Shown: positions 47,701-55,836, counted from the stretch's first letter. The stretch: DNA of 64,000 nucleotides from Selenomonas ruminantium subsp. lactilytica TAM6421 (GCF_000284095.1 NC_017068.1:744001-808000), one strand, 5' to 3'. A program made the numbers and translations. Notes: generated by a model not told the origin, from the letters alone.

Positions 47701-47883
47701 GCCAGTGGTGCCGGCGCCGCTGCCCGTAACGGCATGGGCGTAGCGGTGGTGGGCGGCATGCTCTTTGCTACGGCTCTGGGAATCTTTTTGATTCCGGTGT
47801 TCTTCGTGGCCATGGAATGGATTGCGGCGAAGCTGGGCATGTTCAAGCAGCAGAAGAAGAAGACTTCTGCCGACTACATGTAA
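44701..47883 (+). CDS. RND multidrug efflux transporter (AcrB-like, HAE1)
   Basis: 1060 residues from a TTG after AAGGAGGCGAT. Twelve membrane helices and two large periplasmic loops form a proton-driven trimeric pump. The proton-relay Asp pair is in AIGLVVDDAIVVIENVE (TM4) and the Lys in AAKNAILIVEFAK (TM10). The start SKFFIHRPIFAIVISIIIVI is typical of HAE1. Second gene of the marR-controlled pair; export of lipophilic drugs or bile compounds is likely from the family. Confidence 0.95.
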   Translation: MSKFFIHRPIFAIVISIIIVIVGILAAFQLPIAQYPQISPPTVSVSTSYTGANASVINDTVAQIIEQQVNGTQGMDYMSSNSDDSGRYSLSVVFETGTDGDMDSVKVQNNVAIANASLPSDVQSVGVTTKKSSNDMAYMLSLYSPDGSYDRAFMKNYADIYLLDELKRVSGVGDVQIFGSDYAMRVWLNPDKLAELGLTIADVTSAIKEQNVQAPAGTVGAMPVSNGQEKQYTGKIAGRLVTPEEFGNIVLRSDNGKFVRLKDVARVETGEKSSAIISKFNGYPSVGFGINLTSDANAMQTVAGVRKVLEKAEPTLPPKLKMAQIFDSTNYINASIKEVLETFAEALLLVVLVIFLFLQNWRATLIPLLAVPVSLIGTMAAFVVLGFSINTLTLFAMVLAIGLVVDDAIVVIENVEKHMEEGLTPVDATERAMAEVQGPVVAIAFVLAAVFVPVAFLGGMTGILYRQFALTIAVSMALSAFVALTLTPALCAMILKRHEAKDDEGVLGQFFVKFNAWFERTKRGYMGVVAKFIRRTRLAILFMVIVCIISAALYKVLPSTFVPDEDQGYLFTVVQLPEGTSMNVTQQTIDKVATAAKDVKGVENVMAITGFDILGGGAKPSAGLVVLGMKDWSQRSGAESVGAAVGTMFGIGAKLAPEATVIAMNPPALPGLGSVGGWSLQLQDMSGHTDQELADITGKIIAAANQRPELKGVRTTFKMTAPTYEYDIDREKIKQLGVSMSDVFTAMQVNFGGAQVNDFNQFGRTYKVMLQSDMSYRSEADGMKFVYVKSSSGTMVPLDTLLKPRVSSGPTSISRFNGARAINIQGNAGEGYSSGQAMAAIKEVVEQNAPNGFNIEWSGQSREEAKATSSTFQVLALALVFVFLCLAALYESWSVPFAVLLTVPTGIMGALISEYGLSMLEAMCGHQNAGLQNSVYMQIGVIMIIGLAAKNAILIVEFAKVRVDRGMEPVKAAIEAAGLRLRPILMTSFAFIIGCLPLAVASGAGAAARNGMGVAVVGGMLFATALGIFLIPVFFVAMEWIAAKLGMFKQQKKKTSADYM

Positions 47884-47924
47884 TGGATAATCGGGATAAT
47901 AGTTTACAAAAATATACAAAATAC

Positions 47925-47953
47925 TTGCAAAAACACAGCCTGTGTGTTATCGT
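47925..47953 (+). promoter_or_regulatory. Promoter before the leuA attenuator
   Basis: TTGCAA (47925-47930) and TATCGT (47948-47953), 17 bases apart; a TATACG at 47956 is an alternative -10. An AACACA-(5)-TGTGTT inverted repeat lies in the spacer and may be an operator. Confidence 0.55.
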
Positions 47954-47999
47954 AGTATACGACACAGGGAAACGCGTAAATATTGTAAGCAGTTAAAGT

Positions 48000-48039
48000 A
48001 ATCCTTTCGTCTCCTTGTTGGGGGGCGAAAGGATTTTTT
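48000..48039 (+). terminator. Intrinsic terminator in the leuA leader (probable attenuator)
   Basis: AATCCTTTCGTCTCC pairs with GGGGGCGAAAGGATT over 15 pairs (two G-T) with a TTGTTG loop and a run of T. It lies between a promoter and leuA, only 20 bases before the start codon, so it probably controls leuA or prematurely ends an RND read-through transcript. Confidence 0.8.
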
Positions 48040-48059
48040 ATTGTATGGAGGGTTAGCCG

Positions 48060-49730
48060 ATGATGAATTATCAGAAGTACAGCAAAGGTTATTTCATGCC
48101 ACCGGAAATCGATTTGGAATGGGCTAAGAAAGACGCTCCCGATAAGGCACCAGTCTGGTGCAGCGTGGATATGCGGGACGGCAACCAGGCCCTGATCATT
48201 CCCATGAATCTGGATGAAAAGCTGGAATTCTACAAGATGCTGCTAAAGGTTGGCTTCAAGGAAATCGAAGTCGGTTTCCCGGCAGCTTCGGAAACGGAGT
48301 ATGAATTCCTGCGCCGTCTGGTGGAAGATGACCTGATCCCTGATGATGTGACCATCCAGGTGCTGACCCAGGCTCGTGAGCATATTATCCGCAAGACTTT
48401 TGAAGCCCTCAAAGGCGTCAAGAATGCCATCGTCCATGTCTATAATTCCACTTCCGTGGCCCAGCGTGAACAGGTGTTCCGCAAGTCCAAGGAGGAGATC
48501 AAGCAGATTGCCGTGGAAGGGGCGAAACTCCTCAAACAGCTCACCGAAGAAGCCGGTGAGAACTACCGCTTCGAGTATTCCCCGGAATCCTTCACGGGCA
48601 CGGAGCCGGAATACGCCCTCGAAGTCTGCAATGCGGTGCTGGATGTATGGCAGCCCACGGCTGACCGCAAGGCCATCATCAACCTGCCCGTAACCGTGGA
48701 AATGTCCATGCCTCATGTCTATGCCATGCAGGTTGCCTATATGAATAAGCACCTCAAATATCGTGACAATGTGGTGCTGTCCCTCCATCCCCACAATGAC
48801 CGTGGCTGCGGCGTAGCCGATACGGAAATGGGCATCCTGGCCGGTGCTGATCGTGTGGAAGGTACGTTGTTCGGCAACGGTGAGCGCACGGGTAATGTGG
48901 ATATCGTGACCGTCGGCATGAATATGTTTGCCCTGGGCGTTGATCCGCAGCTGGATTTTTCGAATATGTCCGACCTGGTGGACACCTATGAGCGTCTGAC
49001 GCGCATGCAGGTCGGCTATCGCCAGCCCTATGCCGGCAAGCTGGTCTTCGCCGCTTTCTCCGGTTCCCACCAGGATGCCATTGCCAAGGGCATGAAATGG
49101 AAGGATGAGAAGAATCCGGATAAGTGGACATTGCCGTATCTCTACATCGATCCTCAGGATGTAGGCCGCGAGTACGATGGCGATGTCATCCGCATTAACA
49201 GCCAGTCCGGCAAGGGCGGCGTGGGCTTCATCATGGAGCAGAAATATGGCATCGACATGCCCAAGAAGATGCGGGAGAACTTCGGCTATTGTGTCAAGTC
49301 TGTTTCCGACCACAAGCACAAAGAGCTTATGCCGGATGAGATCTATCAGATCTTCCAGCATGAATATGTCAATATTGCCGAACCCTATGAGCTCGTGGAC
49401 TTCATGCTCAAGAAGGAACCGGACGGCACCCGTTCTGGTACGGTGGATCTCAAGATAAACGGCCAGCCGGACACCTTCGTGGCCAAGGGCAACGGCCGAC
49501 TCGATGCCGTGTCCAATGCCCTGCAGAAGAATCTGGGCATCAAATACTCCGACCTGACCTATAGCGAGCACGCCCTGGAGATTGGCCAGCATTCCAAGGC
49601 TATTGCCTACATCGGCATCAAGGATGAGAAGGGAACGATTCATTGGGGGGCCGGGATGGATACGGATATCATCACCGCTTCTATTCAGGCACTGTTCAGT
49701 GCTATCAACCGGATGCAGGCTGGCAAATGA
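48060..49730 (+). CDS. leuA: 2-isopropylmalate synthase (LeuA2 type)
   Basis: 556 residues. It condenses acetyl-CoA with 2-oxoisovalerate, the first step to leucine. The barrel shows VDMRDGNQALIIPMNLDEKL, LHPHNDRGCGVADTEMG (metal site) and FGNGERTGNVD. The C-terminal regulatory domain, from about 430, gives leucine feedback in other members. This long type, with the MPPEIDLEWAKKDAPDKAPVW start, is the LeuA2 branch. It stands alone, without leuBCD, behind a terminator-bearing leader. ATG at 48060 or 48063; GGAGGG precedes both. Confidence 0.9.
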   Translation: MMNYQKYSKGYFMPPEIDLEWAKKDAPDKAPVWCSVDMRDGNQALIIPMNLDEKLEFYKMLLKVGFKEIEVGFPAASETEYEFLRRLVEDDLIPDDVTIQVLTQAREHIIRKTFEALKGVKNAIVHVYNSTSVAQREQVFRKSKEEIKQIAVEGAKLLKQLTEEAGENYRFEYSPESFTGTEPEYALEVCNAVLDVWQPTADRKAIINLPVTVEMSMPHVYAMQVAYMNKHLKYRDNVVLSLHPHNDRGCGVADTEMGILAGADRVEGTLFGNGERTGNVDIVTVGMNMFALGVDPQLDFSNMSDLVDTYERLTRMQVGYRQPYAGKLVFAAFSGSHQDAIAKGMKWKDEKNPDKWTLPYLYIDPQDVGREYDGDVIRINSQSGKGGVGFIMEQKYGIDMPKKMRENFGYCVKSVSDHKHKELMPDEIYQIFQHEYVNIAEPYELVDFMLKKEPDGTRSGTVDLKINGQPDTFVAKGNGRLDAVSNALQKNLGIKYSDLTYSEHALEIGQHSKAIAYIGIKDEKGTIHWGAGMDTDIITASIQALFSAINRMQAGK

Positions 49731-49759
49731 TACTACGGTTTACATCTATATGACAAGAC

Positions 49760-49840
49760 GCCCGGGGACTGATACTATTTTTCCAACGCTGAGACGCGCC
49801 AAACGCTCTGGAAAAACAGCATCAGTCCCCGGGCTGTTTT
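49760..49840 (+). terminator. Conserved-loop terminator repeat, copy 2
   Basis: A 26-base arm (49760-49785, GCCCGGGGACTGAT...) pairs with 49809-49834 with two mismatches. The 23-base loop ACGCTGAGACGCGCCAAACG-CTC is the reverse of the loop in the hairpin at 42764-42840. A short T-run (TGTTTT) follows. It ends leuA. Shares only short arm motifs (GGGGA, TTTTCC) with the other copy. Confidence 0.82.
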
Positions 49841-49910
49841 CGTACATTACAATTTTGTGATAAGACGCCCTCCGTCTTTTAGACTCTCATTGGCCTATGG
49901 AAAAATTTTC

Positions 49911-49923
49911 GTAACAATGTTAC
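49911..49923. promoter_or_regulatory. Small palindrome before the anchored hydrolase
   Basis: GTAACAATGTTAC is a perfect 5-base inverted repeat with a 3-base centre, next to an AT-rich TAAAAT. It could be an operator; there is no other evidence. Confidence 0.3.
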
Positions 49924-49966
49924 AATAAAATCATATTTTTTGATTTTGATCTGGAAAGGTGATTCC

Positions 49967-50941
49967 ATGCATAGATTGATTCTATCCTGTGTACTGACAG
50001 CGGTGGTGACAGCGGTGGTGCTGGTTACAGCCTTTGTTCTGGGGACGGGCTATTTTGTCGGCAATTACGCGGTTCATTTCGGCCTGGAGCGTGGGACGGT
50101 GGAAAATCCGCAGGAACCGCCCCGGGCTTTTGCTTTGCTGATGCCGCCGGAGGCGCGTCATTATGATAAGCCGGATTATACAAATGAAGAGTGGACGCTG
50201 ACGTCCCGGGATAATCTCATCCTGAAGGCTACACATTTTTATCCTGATGGAGATAGCGATGGCAAGAAGTGGGCCATTGTGGTACATGGCTATGGCGGCA
50301 CCCAGGAAAACTCCTATTATATCGCCACCCATTACCTGCGTATGGGCTATCATGTGCTGACGCCTGATCTGCGGGCGGCGGGGAAAAGCGAGGGACGCTA
50401 TCTGACCATGGGCTATAAGGAAAGTCAGGATATGGTGGATTGGACGAAGCGGATTGCGCTTTACTATCCCCAGGCCAAGATCATCCTGCATGGGGTGTCC
50501 ATGGGGGCAGCCACCGTCATGATGGCTTGTGACGACGAGGATCTGCCGCAGAATGTCGCAGCTTGCGTGGAGGAAAGCGGCTATACCAGCGCCTTTGACC
50601 TGTTGGTGCATCAGATCCATGAGTCCCTGGGCCTGCCGGCTTTTCCGGCTATGAATCTTTTGGATTGGCGCTGTCAGCAGGTAGCCGGCTTCAGCCTGAA
50701 TCAGGCTGTGCCGGAAGTAGCAGTCATGCACTCAAAAGTGCCGATCCTTTTCATCCACGGTACCAAAGATGCCTTAGTCCCTCCTGCCATGGGGGAGCAG
50801 CTCTATCGTGATGCCAAGGCGCCAGACAAGAGCCTGTTACTGATCCATGATGCCGTACATGGTGTGGCCTGCCAGAAGGATGAGGAATTGTATTTCAAAA
50901 CGGTACGGGAATTCACCGCTCCTTATATGCAAAGTGATTAA
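49967..50941 (+). CDS. Membrane-anchored alpha/beta hydrolase
   Basis: 324 residues from the ATG at 49967 (GAAAGGTGATTCC before it). The first 30 residues are one hydrophobic helix (CVLTAVVTAVVLVTAFVLG). The fold shows VVHGYGG (oxyanion), nucleophile serine in HGVSMGAA, the acid in IHGTKDALVPP and the base in HDAVHGVA. It belongs to the serine hydrolase/peptidase S15-S9-like group often annotated BAAT or YtmA-type; substrate unknown. The active site would face outward if the helix is an uncleaved anchor. It stands alone. Confidence 0.83.
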   Translation: MHRLILSCVLTAVVTAVVLVTAFVLGTGYFVGNYAVHFGLERGTVENPQEPPRAFALLMPPEARHYDKPDYTNEEWTLTSRDNLILKATHFYPDGDSDGKKWAIVVHGYGGTQENSYYIATHYLRMGYHVLTPDLRAAGKSEGRYLTMGYKESQDMVDWTKRIALYYPQAKIILHGVSMGAATVMMACDDEDLPQNVAACVEESGYTSAFDLLVHQIHESLGLPAFPAMNLLDWRCQQVAGFSLNQAVPEVAVMHSKVPILFIHGTKDALVPPAMGEQLYRDAKAPDKSLLLIHDAVHGVACQKDEELYFKTVREFTAPYMQSD

Positions 50942-50946
50942 TTTCC

Positions 50947-50975
50947 TTGCACCAAGGGGTTGAATTTTATATAAT
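50947..50975 (+). promoter_or_regulatory. Promoter of the 1417-residue activase-like gene
   Basis: TTGCAC (50947-50952) and a perfect TATAAT (50970-50975), 17 bases apart, 56 bases before the start codon. Confidence 0.8.
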
Positions 50976-50978
50976 ATG

Positions 50979-51005
50979 AAAGGAACCTGAAAAAGGGGTT
51001 CCTTT
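50979..51005 (+). other. Leader hairpin before the 1417-residue gene
   Basis: AAAGGAACC pairs with GGTTCCTTT around a 9-base loop, inside the 5' leader. The short T-run (TTT) is too brief for a normal terminator; it may be a stability or regulatory element. Confidence 0.45.
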
Positions 51006-51031
51006 ATGTAAATATCTCAGGTGGTGAAACT

Positions 51032-54000
51032 ATGAAGTCCCTTTTAAATGTGGGTATAGATGTGGGCTCCACGACCATCAAATTGGTAGTGCTTGATCAT
51101 GAGAAGAATATTCTCTACAAGAACTATGCCCGGCATTTTTCAGAAATTGGCAATGCATTGCAGGAGAATCTGACGCAATTGAAATCCCTGGTAGGCGATA
51201 AGAAATTCACCTTTGCGCTTACAGGTTCAGCCGGCATGGGTATTGCCCAGCGTATTGGCCTGCCCTTTGTGCAGGAGGTTATTGCCTGTGCGGCGGCGGT
51301 GAAGAATCTCATTCCCCAGACGGATACCGTAGTGGAGTTAGGCGGCGAGGATGCCAAGATCACTTACTTCGGTGAAGCACCGGAACAGCGCATGAATGGC
51401 GTATGTGCCGGCGGCACAGGTTCCTTTATCGACCATATGGCCTCGTTGCTGTCGACGGATGCCAGTGGCCTTAACGAACTGGCGGAAAAGGGGAAGCAGA
51501 TTTATACTATTGCCTCCCGTTGCGGCGTCTTTGCCAAGACGGATATCCAGGCACTCATGAATGATGGTGCCGAAAAGGCCGATATTGCTTTGTCCATCTT
51601 CCAGGCGGTGGTCAATCAGACCATTGGCAATCTGGCTCAGGGCCGTCCTATTGATGGTCATGTGGCATTCTTAGGCGGGCCGTTGCACTTTTTGCCTGAA
51701 TTGCGCAAACGTTTTATCGAAACATTGAAATTAGACAATGAGCATGTGGTAGACGTAGATTTCGGCAATTACTTCGTGGCCATGGGCGCAGCCCTGTCCG
51801 ATGAGGCGCAGGAAATCGATGTGGTGCATTTAGAACAGGGCATTGCCAAGGCCAAAGCTGCGGCTGCCAGTGAAACGCGGCAGGCGGATTTCACATTATT
51901 CGAGAATAATGAAGAATATCAGGAATTCAAGACCCGTCACGATAGGGATAAGGTCAAACGCGGAAGTTTAGCAGGCTATCAGGGCCCGGTTTATGTGGGC
52001 ATCGATGCCGGTTCCACCACCACCAAGATAACGGCCATTGGCAGGGATAAGGAAATCCTCTACACCTCCTATGGCAGCAATCAGGGTTCGCCCCTGTCCA
52101 CTGTGGTAAAAGAGATGCAGGCTCTCTACAAGGCTATGCCGGAGTCTGCTTATATCGCCAGCACCATGACCACCGGTTATGGCGAGGCCATCGTCAAGGC
52201 TGCGCTCCATGCCGACGGCGGCGAGGTAGAGACCTTTGCCCATCTGCGGGCGGCGCAGGAATTCTGCCCGGAGGTTACCTTCGTGCTGGATATCGGCGGT
52301 CAGGATATGAAGTGCTTCTTCGTCAAGGACGGCAGCATCGGAAATATCACCCTGAACGAAGCCTGCTCGGCAGGCTGCGGATCCTTTATCCAAAACTTTG
52401 CCGAAGGCCTGTCCATGACACCGGCGGAGTTTGCCAAGAAGGCGCTTACTTCCAAGGCACCGGTGGATTTGGGCACCCGCTGTACGGTATTCATGAACTC
52501 CAAGGTCAAGCAGGCGCAGAAGGAGGGGGCAGAAGTTGCCGATATCTCCGCAGGTATTGCCTTCTCGGTAATCAAGAATGCTTTGTTCAAGGTTATGCAG
52601 CTTAAAGATGTGCGGGAACTTGGCGACCATATCGTCGTGCAGGGGGGCACCTTCTACAATGATGCGGTGCTGCGCTGCATGGAAAAACTGCTGGACCGGG
52701 AGGTTATCCGTCCCGATATCGCCGGTCTTATGGGGGCTTATGGTGCCGCCATCCTGGCTCTTGAAAGTGGTCAGGAGCGATCTGCTATCCTGCCTTTTGC
52801 TAAATTGCAGGAATTCCATGTGGAGACCAGTTCTTACCGCTGCAAAGGCTGCGGTAACAGCTGCCTGATCACTATGCAGAAATTCCCCGATGGAGGCAAA
52901 TACTTCACAGGCAACCGCTGTGAGCGGGGCATTGGCGGCCAGAAGCAGACCGAGGAAGAAACGCCCAATATCTATGCCTATAAGTACAACCGTGTCTTCA
53001 AATACTATCGTCCCTTGGAACATCCGAGCCGGGGCACTATCGGCATTCCGCGGGTGCTCAATATGTACGAGGATTATCCCTTCTGGTTCACCTTCCTGAC
53101 CTTCTTGGGTTACCGGGTGGAACTGTCGGGCAAATCCAGCGCCAAGATGTATTACAAGGGCATGGCCACCGTGCCCTCGGATTCCCTTTGTTATCCTGCC
53201 AAGATCACCCATGGCCATATCATGGACTTGGTGGAAAAGGGCGTCAAAAAGATTTTCTATCCCTGCGCTCCCTACAATATGGAGGATGAAGTCCATGATT
53301 CGGACAATCACTTCAACTGCCCGATTGTGGCCTCTTATGCCGAAAATATCCGGGGTAATATGGATGTATTGCGGCAGGAAAACATTGACTTCATTCAGCC
53401 CTTTGTCCCCATTCACGATAAGAAACGCCTGATTGCCCGCCTTTATGAGGAGCTGGGCAAGCGGGAGAATATCAGCAGACAGGAAATCGCCGGGGCAGTG
53501 GAAGCAGGTTATGTGGAAATCGCCCATTATCGGGATGATGTACGGGAATATGGCAAGAAGATTCTGGCGCATATTGAACGCACCGGCCAGCAGGCCATCA
53601 TGCTGGTGGGCCGTCCCTATCATGTGGACCCGGAAATCAACCACGGCATTCCCGAGATGATTCAGTCCTACAAGCTGCCTATCCTGTCGGAAGATGCAGT
53701 TTATCATCTGCCGGTCAAGGCCCAGCGTTTGCAGGTGGTCAATCAGTGGAGTTACCATGCCCGCCTGTATCATGCGGCGCAGTTCGTGGCGGAACATCCC
53801 AACCTTACCCTGATTCAGTTCAGCTCCTTTGGCTGCGGCCTCGATGCCCTGACCACGGAACAGGTCAAGGACATTTTGGAAAAACATCAGCGCATCTACA
53901 CCATGATCAAGCTGGATGAAGTATCCAACCTCGGCGCAGCCCGTATCCGCCTGCGCTCCCTGATGGCGGCCTTGGCCCGCAAGAAGCCGGTGGCCTATCG

Positions 54001-55285
54001 GGCTGTGGCGGAGATTGAGCGGCCTCATTTTACCGAGGAGTGCAAGAAGACCCATACGGTATTGGCCCCTCAGATGGCGCCCATCCATTTCGAACTGTTC
54101 CAGACGGTGCTGCAGAAGCATGGCCTCAAGGCGGTGATTCCGCCCATGCCGGATAAGCATGCCATTGATACGGGTCTGCGGTATGTGCATAATGATATGT
54201 GTTATCCTGCCATCGTGGTTATCGGTCAGCTGATTGCGGCACTGAAGGATGGACTTTGCGATCCTGACCATACCAGCATCATGCTGTTCCAGACCTGCGG
54301 TGCCTGCCGGGCTACGAACTACCTCAGCGTCCTGCGGCAGGCTCTGAAGCACGCCGGTTTCCCCCAGGTGCCCGTGTTTGCTGTCCATGGCCTCAAGGAG
54401 GAGACGGATTCCTTCCATATGGGCCGCAGCATGCTGGTGGATGCCATCAAGGCAGCGGTCTATGGGGACACCTTGATGAATGTGCGCAACCGCACCATGC
54501 CCTATGAAATCACCAAGGGTTCCACCAAGGCACTCTTTGACAAGTGGATGGAACGGGCCAAGGAGGAGATCTTGCGGGGCAATTACTTCCGCTTCCGCAA
54601 CAACATCAAGGCCATGGTCAAGGAATTTGACCACCTGCCAGTGCAGGAAGATCTTTGGAAGCCAAAAGTTGGTATCGTCGGGGAAATCCTCGTCAAGTAT
54701 CATCCCGTGGCCAACAACCATATCGAAAAGGTACTCATGGACGAAGGCGCTGAAGTGGTCATGCCGGACTTCGTGGACTTCTTCCTCTATTCCGCCTATG
54801 ATGCCATTGCCAAGCGGAATCTCTTGGCGGGCTCCTACAAGGAAGAGGTCTTCGGCAAGATGTTCATCAAGATAATTGAATTCTTCCGCCGTCCCATGAA
54901 GAAGGCCCTCAGGGAAAGCAAGCACTTCCTGCCGCCACATTCCATCTATGATACGGCAAGACTTGCCTCCCGCCATGTAAGCCTGGGCAATATGGCCGGC
55001 GAAGGCTGGTTCCTGACCGGGGAAATGGTCAAGCTCATTGACGAAGGCGTGCCCAACGTGGTCTGCCTGCAGCCCTTCGGTTGCCTGCCCAACCATATCA
55101 CCGGCAAGGGCGTCATGCACGAACTGCGGAATGCCTACAAGGGCGCCAATATCACCGCCATCGACTGCGATGCCGGCTCCAGTGAAGTCAACCAGCTCAA
55201 CCGCATCAAACTCATGCTGGCCGTGGCCAAGGAACGCGGGCCTCAGCAGGAGAAGAAAGAACATAAAGAGGCGTTAAGTCATTAA
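51032..55285 (+). CDS. Giant acyl-CoA dehydratase activase-related protein (two BcrAD/BadFG domains + DUF2229 + HgdB-like region)
   Basis: 1417 residues. The first ASKHA ATPase domain (about 1-310) has GIDVGSTTIKLVVLD and VVELGGEDAKITYF and CAGGTGSFID. The second (about 320-570) has GIDAGSTTTKITAIG, VLDIGGQDMKCFFV and NEACSAGCGSFIQNF, with the cysteine that in HgdC-type activators binds the bridging FeS cluster. A cysteine-rich link YRCKGCGNSCLI (about 602) and GNRCERG follow, then a DUF2229 stretch (PRVLNMYEDYPFWFTFLTFLG, about 675) and a C-terminal part resembling the dehydratase beta subunit, with HNDMCYPAIVVIGQL and FQTCGACRATNYL near 1050-1095. It may be a self-contained ATP-driven electron-transfer protein. 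The partner and substrate are unknown. Confidence 0.85.
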   Translation: MKSLLNVGIDVGSTTIKLVVLDHEKNILYKNYARHFSEIGNALQENLTQLKSLVGDKKFTFALTGSAGMGIAQRIGLPFVQEVIACAAAVKNLIPQTDTVVELGGEDAKITYFGEAPEQRMNGVCAGGTGSFIDHMASLLSTDASGLNELAEKGKQIYTIASRCGVFAKTDIQALMNDGAEKADIALSIFQAVVNQTIGNLAQGRPIDGHVAFLGGPLHFLPELRKRFIETLKLDNEHVVDVDFGNYFVAMGAALSDEAQEIDVVHLEQGIAKAKAAAASETRQADFTLFENNEEYQEFKTRHDRDKVKRGSLAGYQGPVYVGIDAGSTTTKITAIGRDKEILYTSYGSNQGSPLSTVVKEMQALYKAMPESAYIASTMTTGYGEAIVKAALHADGGEVETFAHLRAAQEFCPEVTFVLDIGGQDMKCFFVKDGSIGNITLNEACSAGCGSFIQNFAEGLSMTPAEFAKKALTSKAPVDLGTRCTVFMNSKVKQAQKEGAEVADISAGIAFSVIKNALFKVMQLKDVRELGDHIVVQGGTFYNDAVLRCMEKLLDREVIRPDIAGLMGAYGAAILALESGQERSAILPFAKLQEFHVETSSYRCKGCGNSCLITMQKFPDGGKYFTGNRCERGIGGQKQTEEETPNIYAYKYNRVFKYYRPLEHPSRGTIGIPRVLNMYEDYPFWFTFLTFLGYRVELSGKSSAKMYYKGMATVPSDSLCYPAKITHGHIMDLVEKGVKKIFYPCAPYNMEDEVHDSDNHFNCPIVASYAENIRGNMDVLRQENIDFIQPFVPIHDKKRLIARLYEELGKRENISRQEIAGAVEAGYVEIAHYRDDVREYGKKILAHIERTGQQAIMLVGRPYHVDPEINHGIPEMIQSYKLPILSEDAVYHLPVKAQRLQVVNQWSYHARLYHAAQFVAEHPNLTLIQFSSFGCGLDALTTEQVKDILEKHQRIYTMIKLDEVSNLGAARIRLRSLMAALARKKPVAYRAVAEIERPHFTEECKKTHTVLAPQMAPIHFELFQTVLQKHGLKAVIPPMPDKHAIDTGLRYVHNDMCYPAIVVIGQLIAALKDGLCDPDHTSIMLFQTCGACRATNYLSVLRQALKHAGFPQVPVFAVHGLKEETDSFHMGRSMLVDAIKAAVYGDTLMNVRNRTMPYEITKGSTKALFDKWMERAKEEILRGNYFRFRNNIKAMVKEFDHLPVQEDLWKPKVGIVGEILVKYHPVANNHIEKVLMDEGAEVVMPDFVDFFLYSAYDAIAKRNLLAGSYKEEVFGKMFIKIIEFFRRPMKKALRESKHFLPPHSIYDTARLASRHVSLGNMAGEGWFLTGEMVKLIDEGVPNVVCLQPFGCLPNHITGKGVMHELRNAYKGANITAIDCDAGSSEVNQLNRIKLMLAVAKERGPQQEKKEHKEALSH

Positions 55286-55291
55286 AAAACA

Positions 55292-55323
55292 GATTGACCA
55301 GTCAGATTTTTGACTGGTCAATC
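55292..55323 (+). terminator. Hairpin after the giant gene
   Basis: GATTGACCAGTCA pairs perfectly over 13 bases with TGACTGGTCAATC around GATTTT. It has A-rich and no strong T-rich flank, so it may slow or stop transcription into the arsC-like gene rather than end it fully. Confidence 0.6.
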
Positions 55324-55350
55324 GTGTATCTGCATTAAGGAGTGAAGAAG

Positions 55351-55707
55351 ATGAAAAAGCTGACCTTTGTATGTTATCCTCGTTGCACTACCTGCCAAAA
55401 GGCACAGAAATGGCTGACGGAAAAGGGGATTGCGTTTGATGTGCGCGACATAAAGGAAAACAATCCCACAGAAGAGGAACTGCGCAAGTGGCACAAGCTA
55501 AGCGGCCTGCCATTGAAACGCTTCTTCAACACCAGCGGCCTGAAATACAAGGAATTGGCTTTAAAAGATAAGCTGCCGACCATGAGCGAAGACGAGCAGT
55601 ACAAGCTGCTGTCTACAGATGGCATGTTGGTAAAGCGGCCAATATTAGTTGGTGATGATGTGGTATTGGTGGGCTTTAGGGAAAAAGAGTGGTTGGATAA
55701 GATATAG
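55351..55707 (+). CDS. ArsC/Spx-family thioredoxin-fold protein
   Basis: 118 residues. The active-site CTTC in YPRCTTCQKAQKWL and RPILVGDDVVLVGF near the end place it in the ArsC/Spx/YffB family. Bacillus Spx has CxxC as well, but its RNA-polymerase contact region is not clearly conserved here, so an arsenate-reductase-like redox enzyme is more likely. The ATG at 55351 follows AAGGAGTGAAGAAG; a GTG at 55342 is inside that site. Confidence 0.8.
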   Translation: MKKLTFVCYPRCTTCQKAQKWLTEKGIAFDVRDIKENNPTEEELRKWHKLSGLPLKRFFNTSGLKYKELALKDKLPTMSEDEQYKLLSTDGMLVKRPILVGDDVVLVGFREKEWLDKI

Positions 55708-55741
55708 TGTGGTAAAAACGGGAATGATAAGCAATAGTTTT

Positions 55742-55780
55742 GCCTGCCGACATCAAAAAGTTGGCAGGCCTTAATTTTAT
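55742..55780 (+). terminator. Terminator of the ArsC-like gene
   Basis: GCCTGCCGAC pairs over 10 bases with GTTGGCAGGC around ATCAAAAA, followed by CTTAATTTT. Likely intrinsic terminator with a moderate T-run. Confidence 0.75.
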
Positions 55781-55787
55781 GCATTTT

Positions 55788-55836
55788 TTGAGGTCAAAAA
55801 TGTTTATGACCTCAAAAATCGCCAATTTTGAGGTCA
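55788..55836. repeat. GAGGTCA repeat array upstream of the purine cluster
   Basis: TTGAGGTCA at 55788-55796 and 55828-55836 are direct repeats; TGACCTCAA at 55807-55815 is the inverse. Copy 2 can pair with copy 1 (10-base gap) or, more extensively, with copy 3 (TGACCTCAAAA/TTTTGAGGTCA, 11 bases, 8-base loop). It lies 60 bases before the purC promoter. PurR boxes are different, so its meaning is unknown. Confidence 0.6.

Noticed and set aside
47954-48059. Leucine-rich leader peptide or T-box before leuA
   Set aside because: No ORF with consecutive leucine codons and no T-box sequence are present.
51968-55264. A 1098-codon minus ORF opposite the activase-like gene
   Set aside because: An antisense shadow caused by codon bias; no start signal and no known domain.
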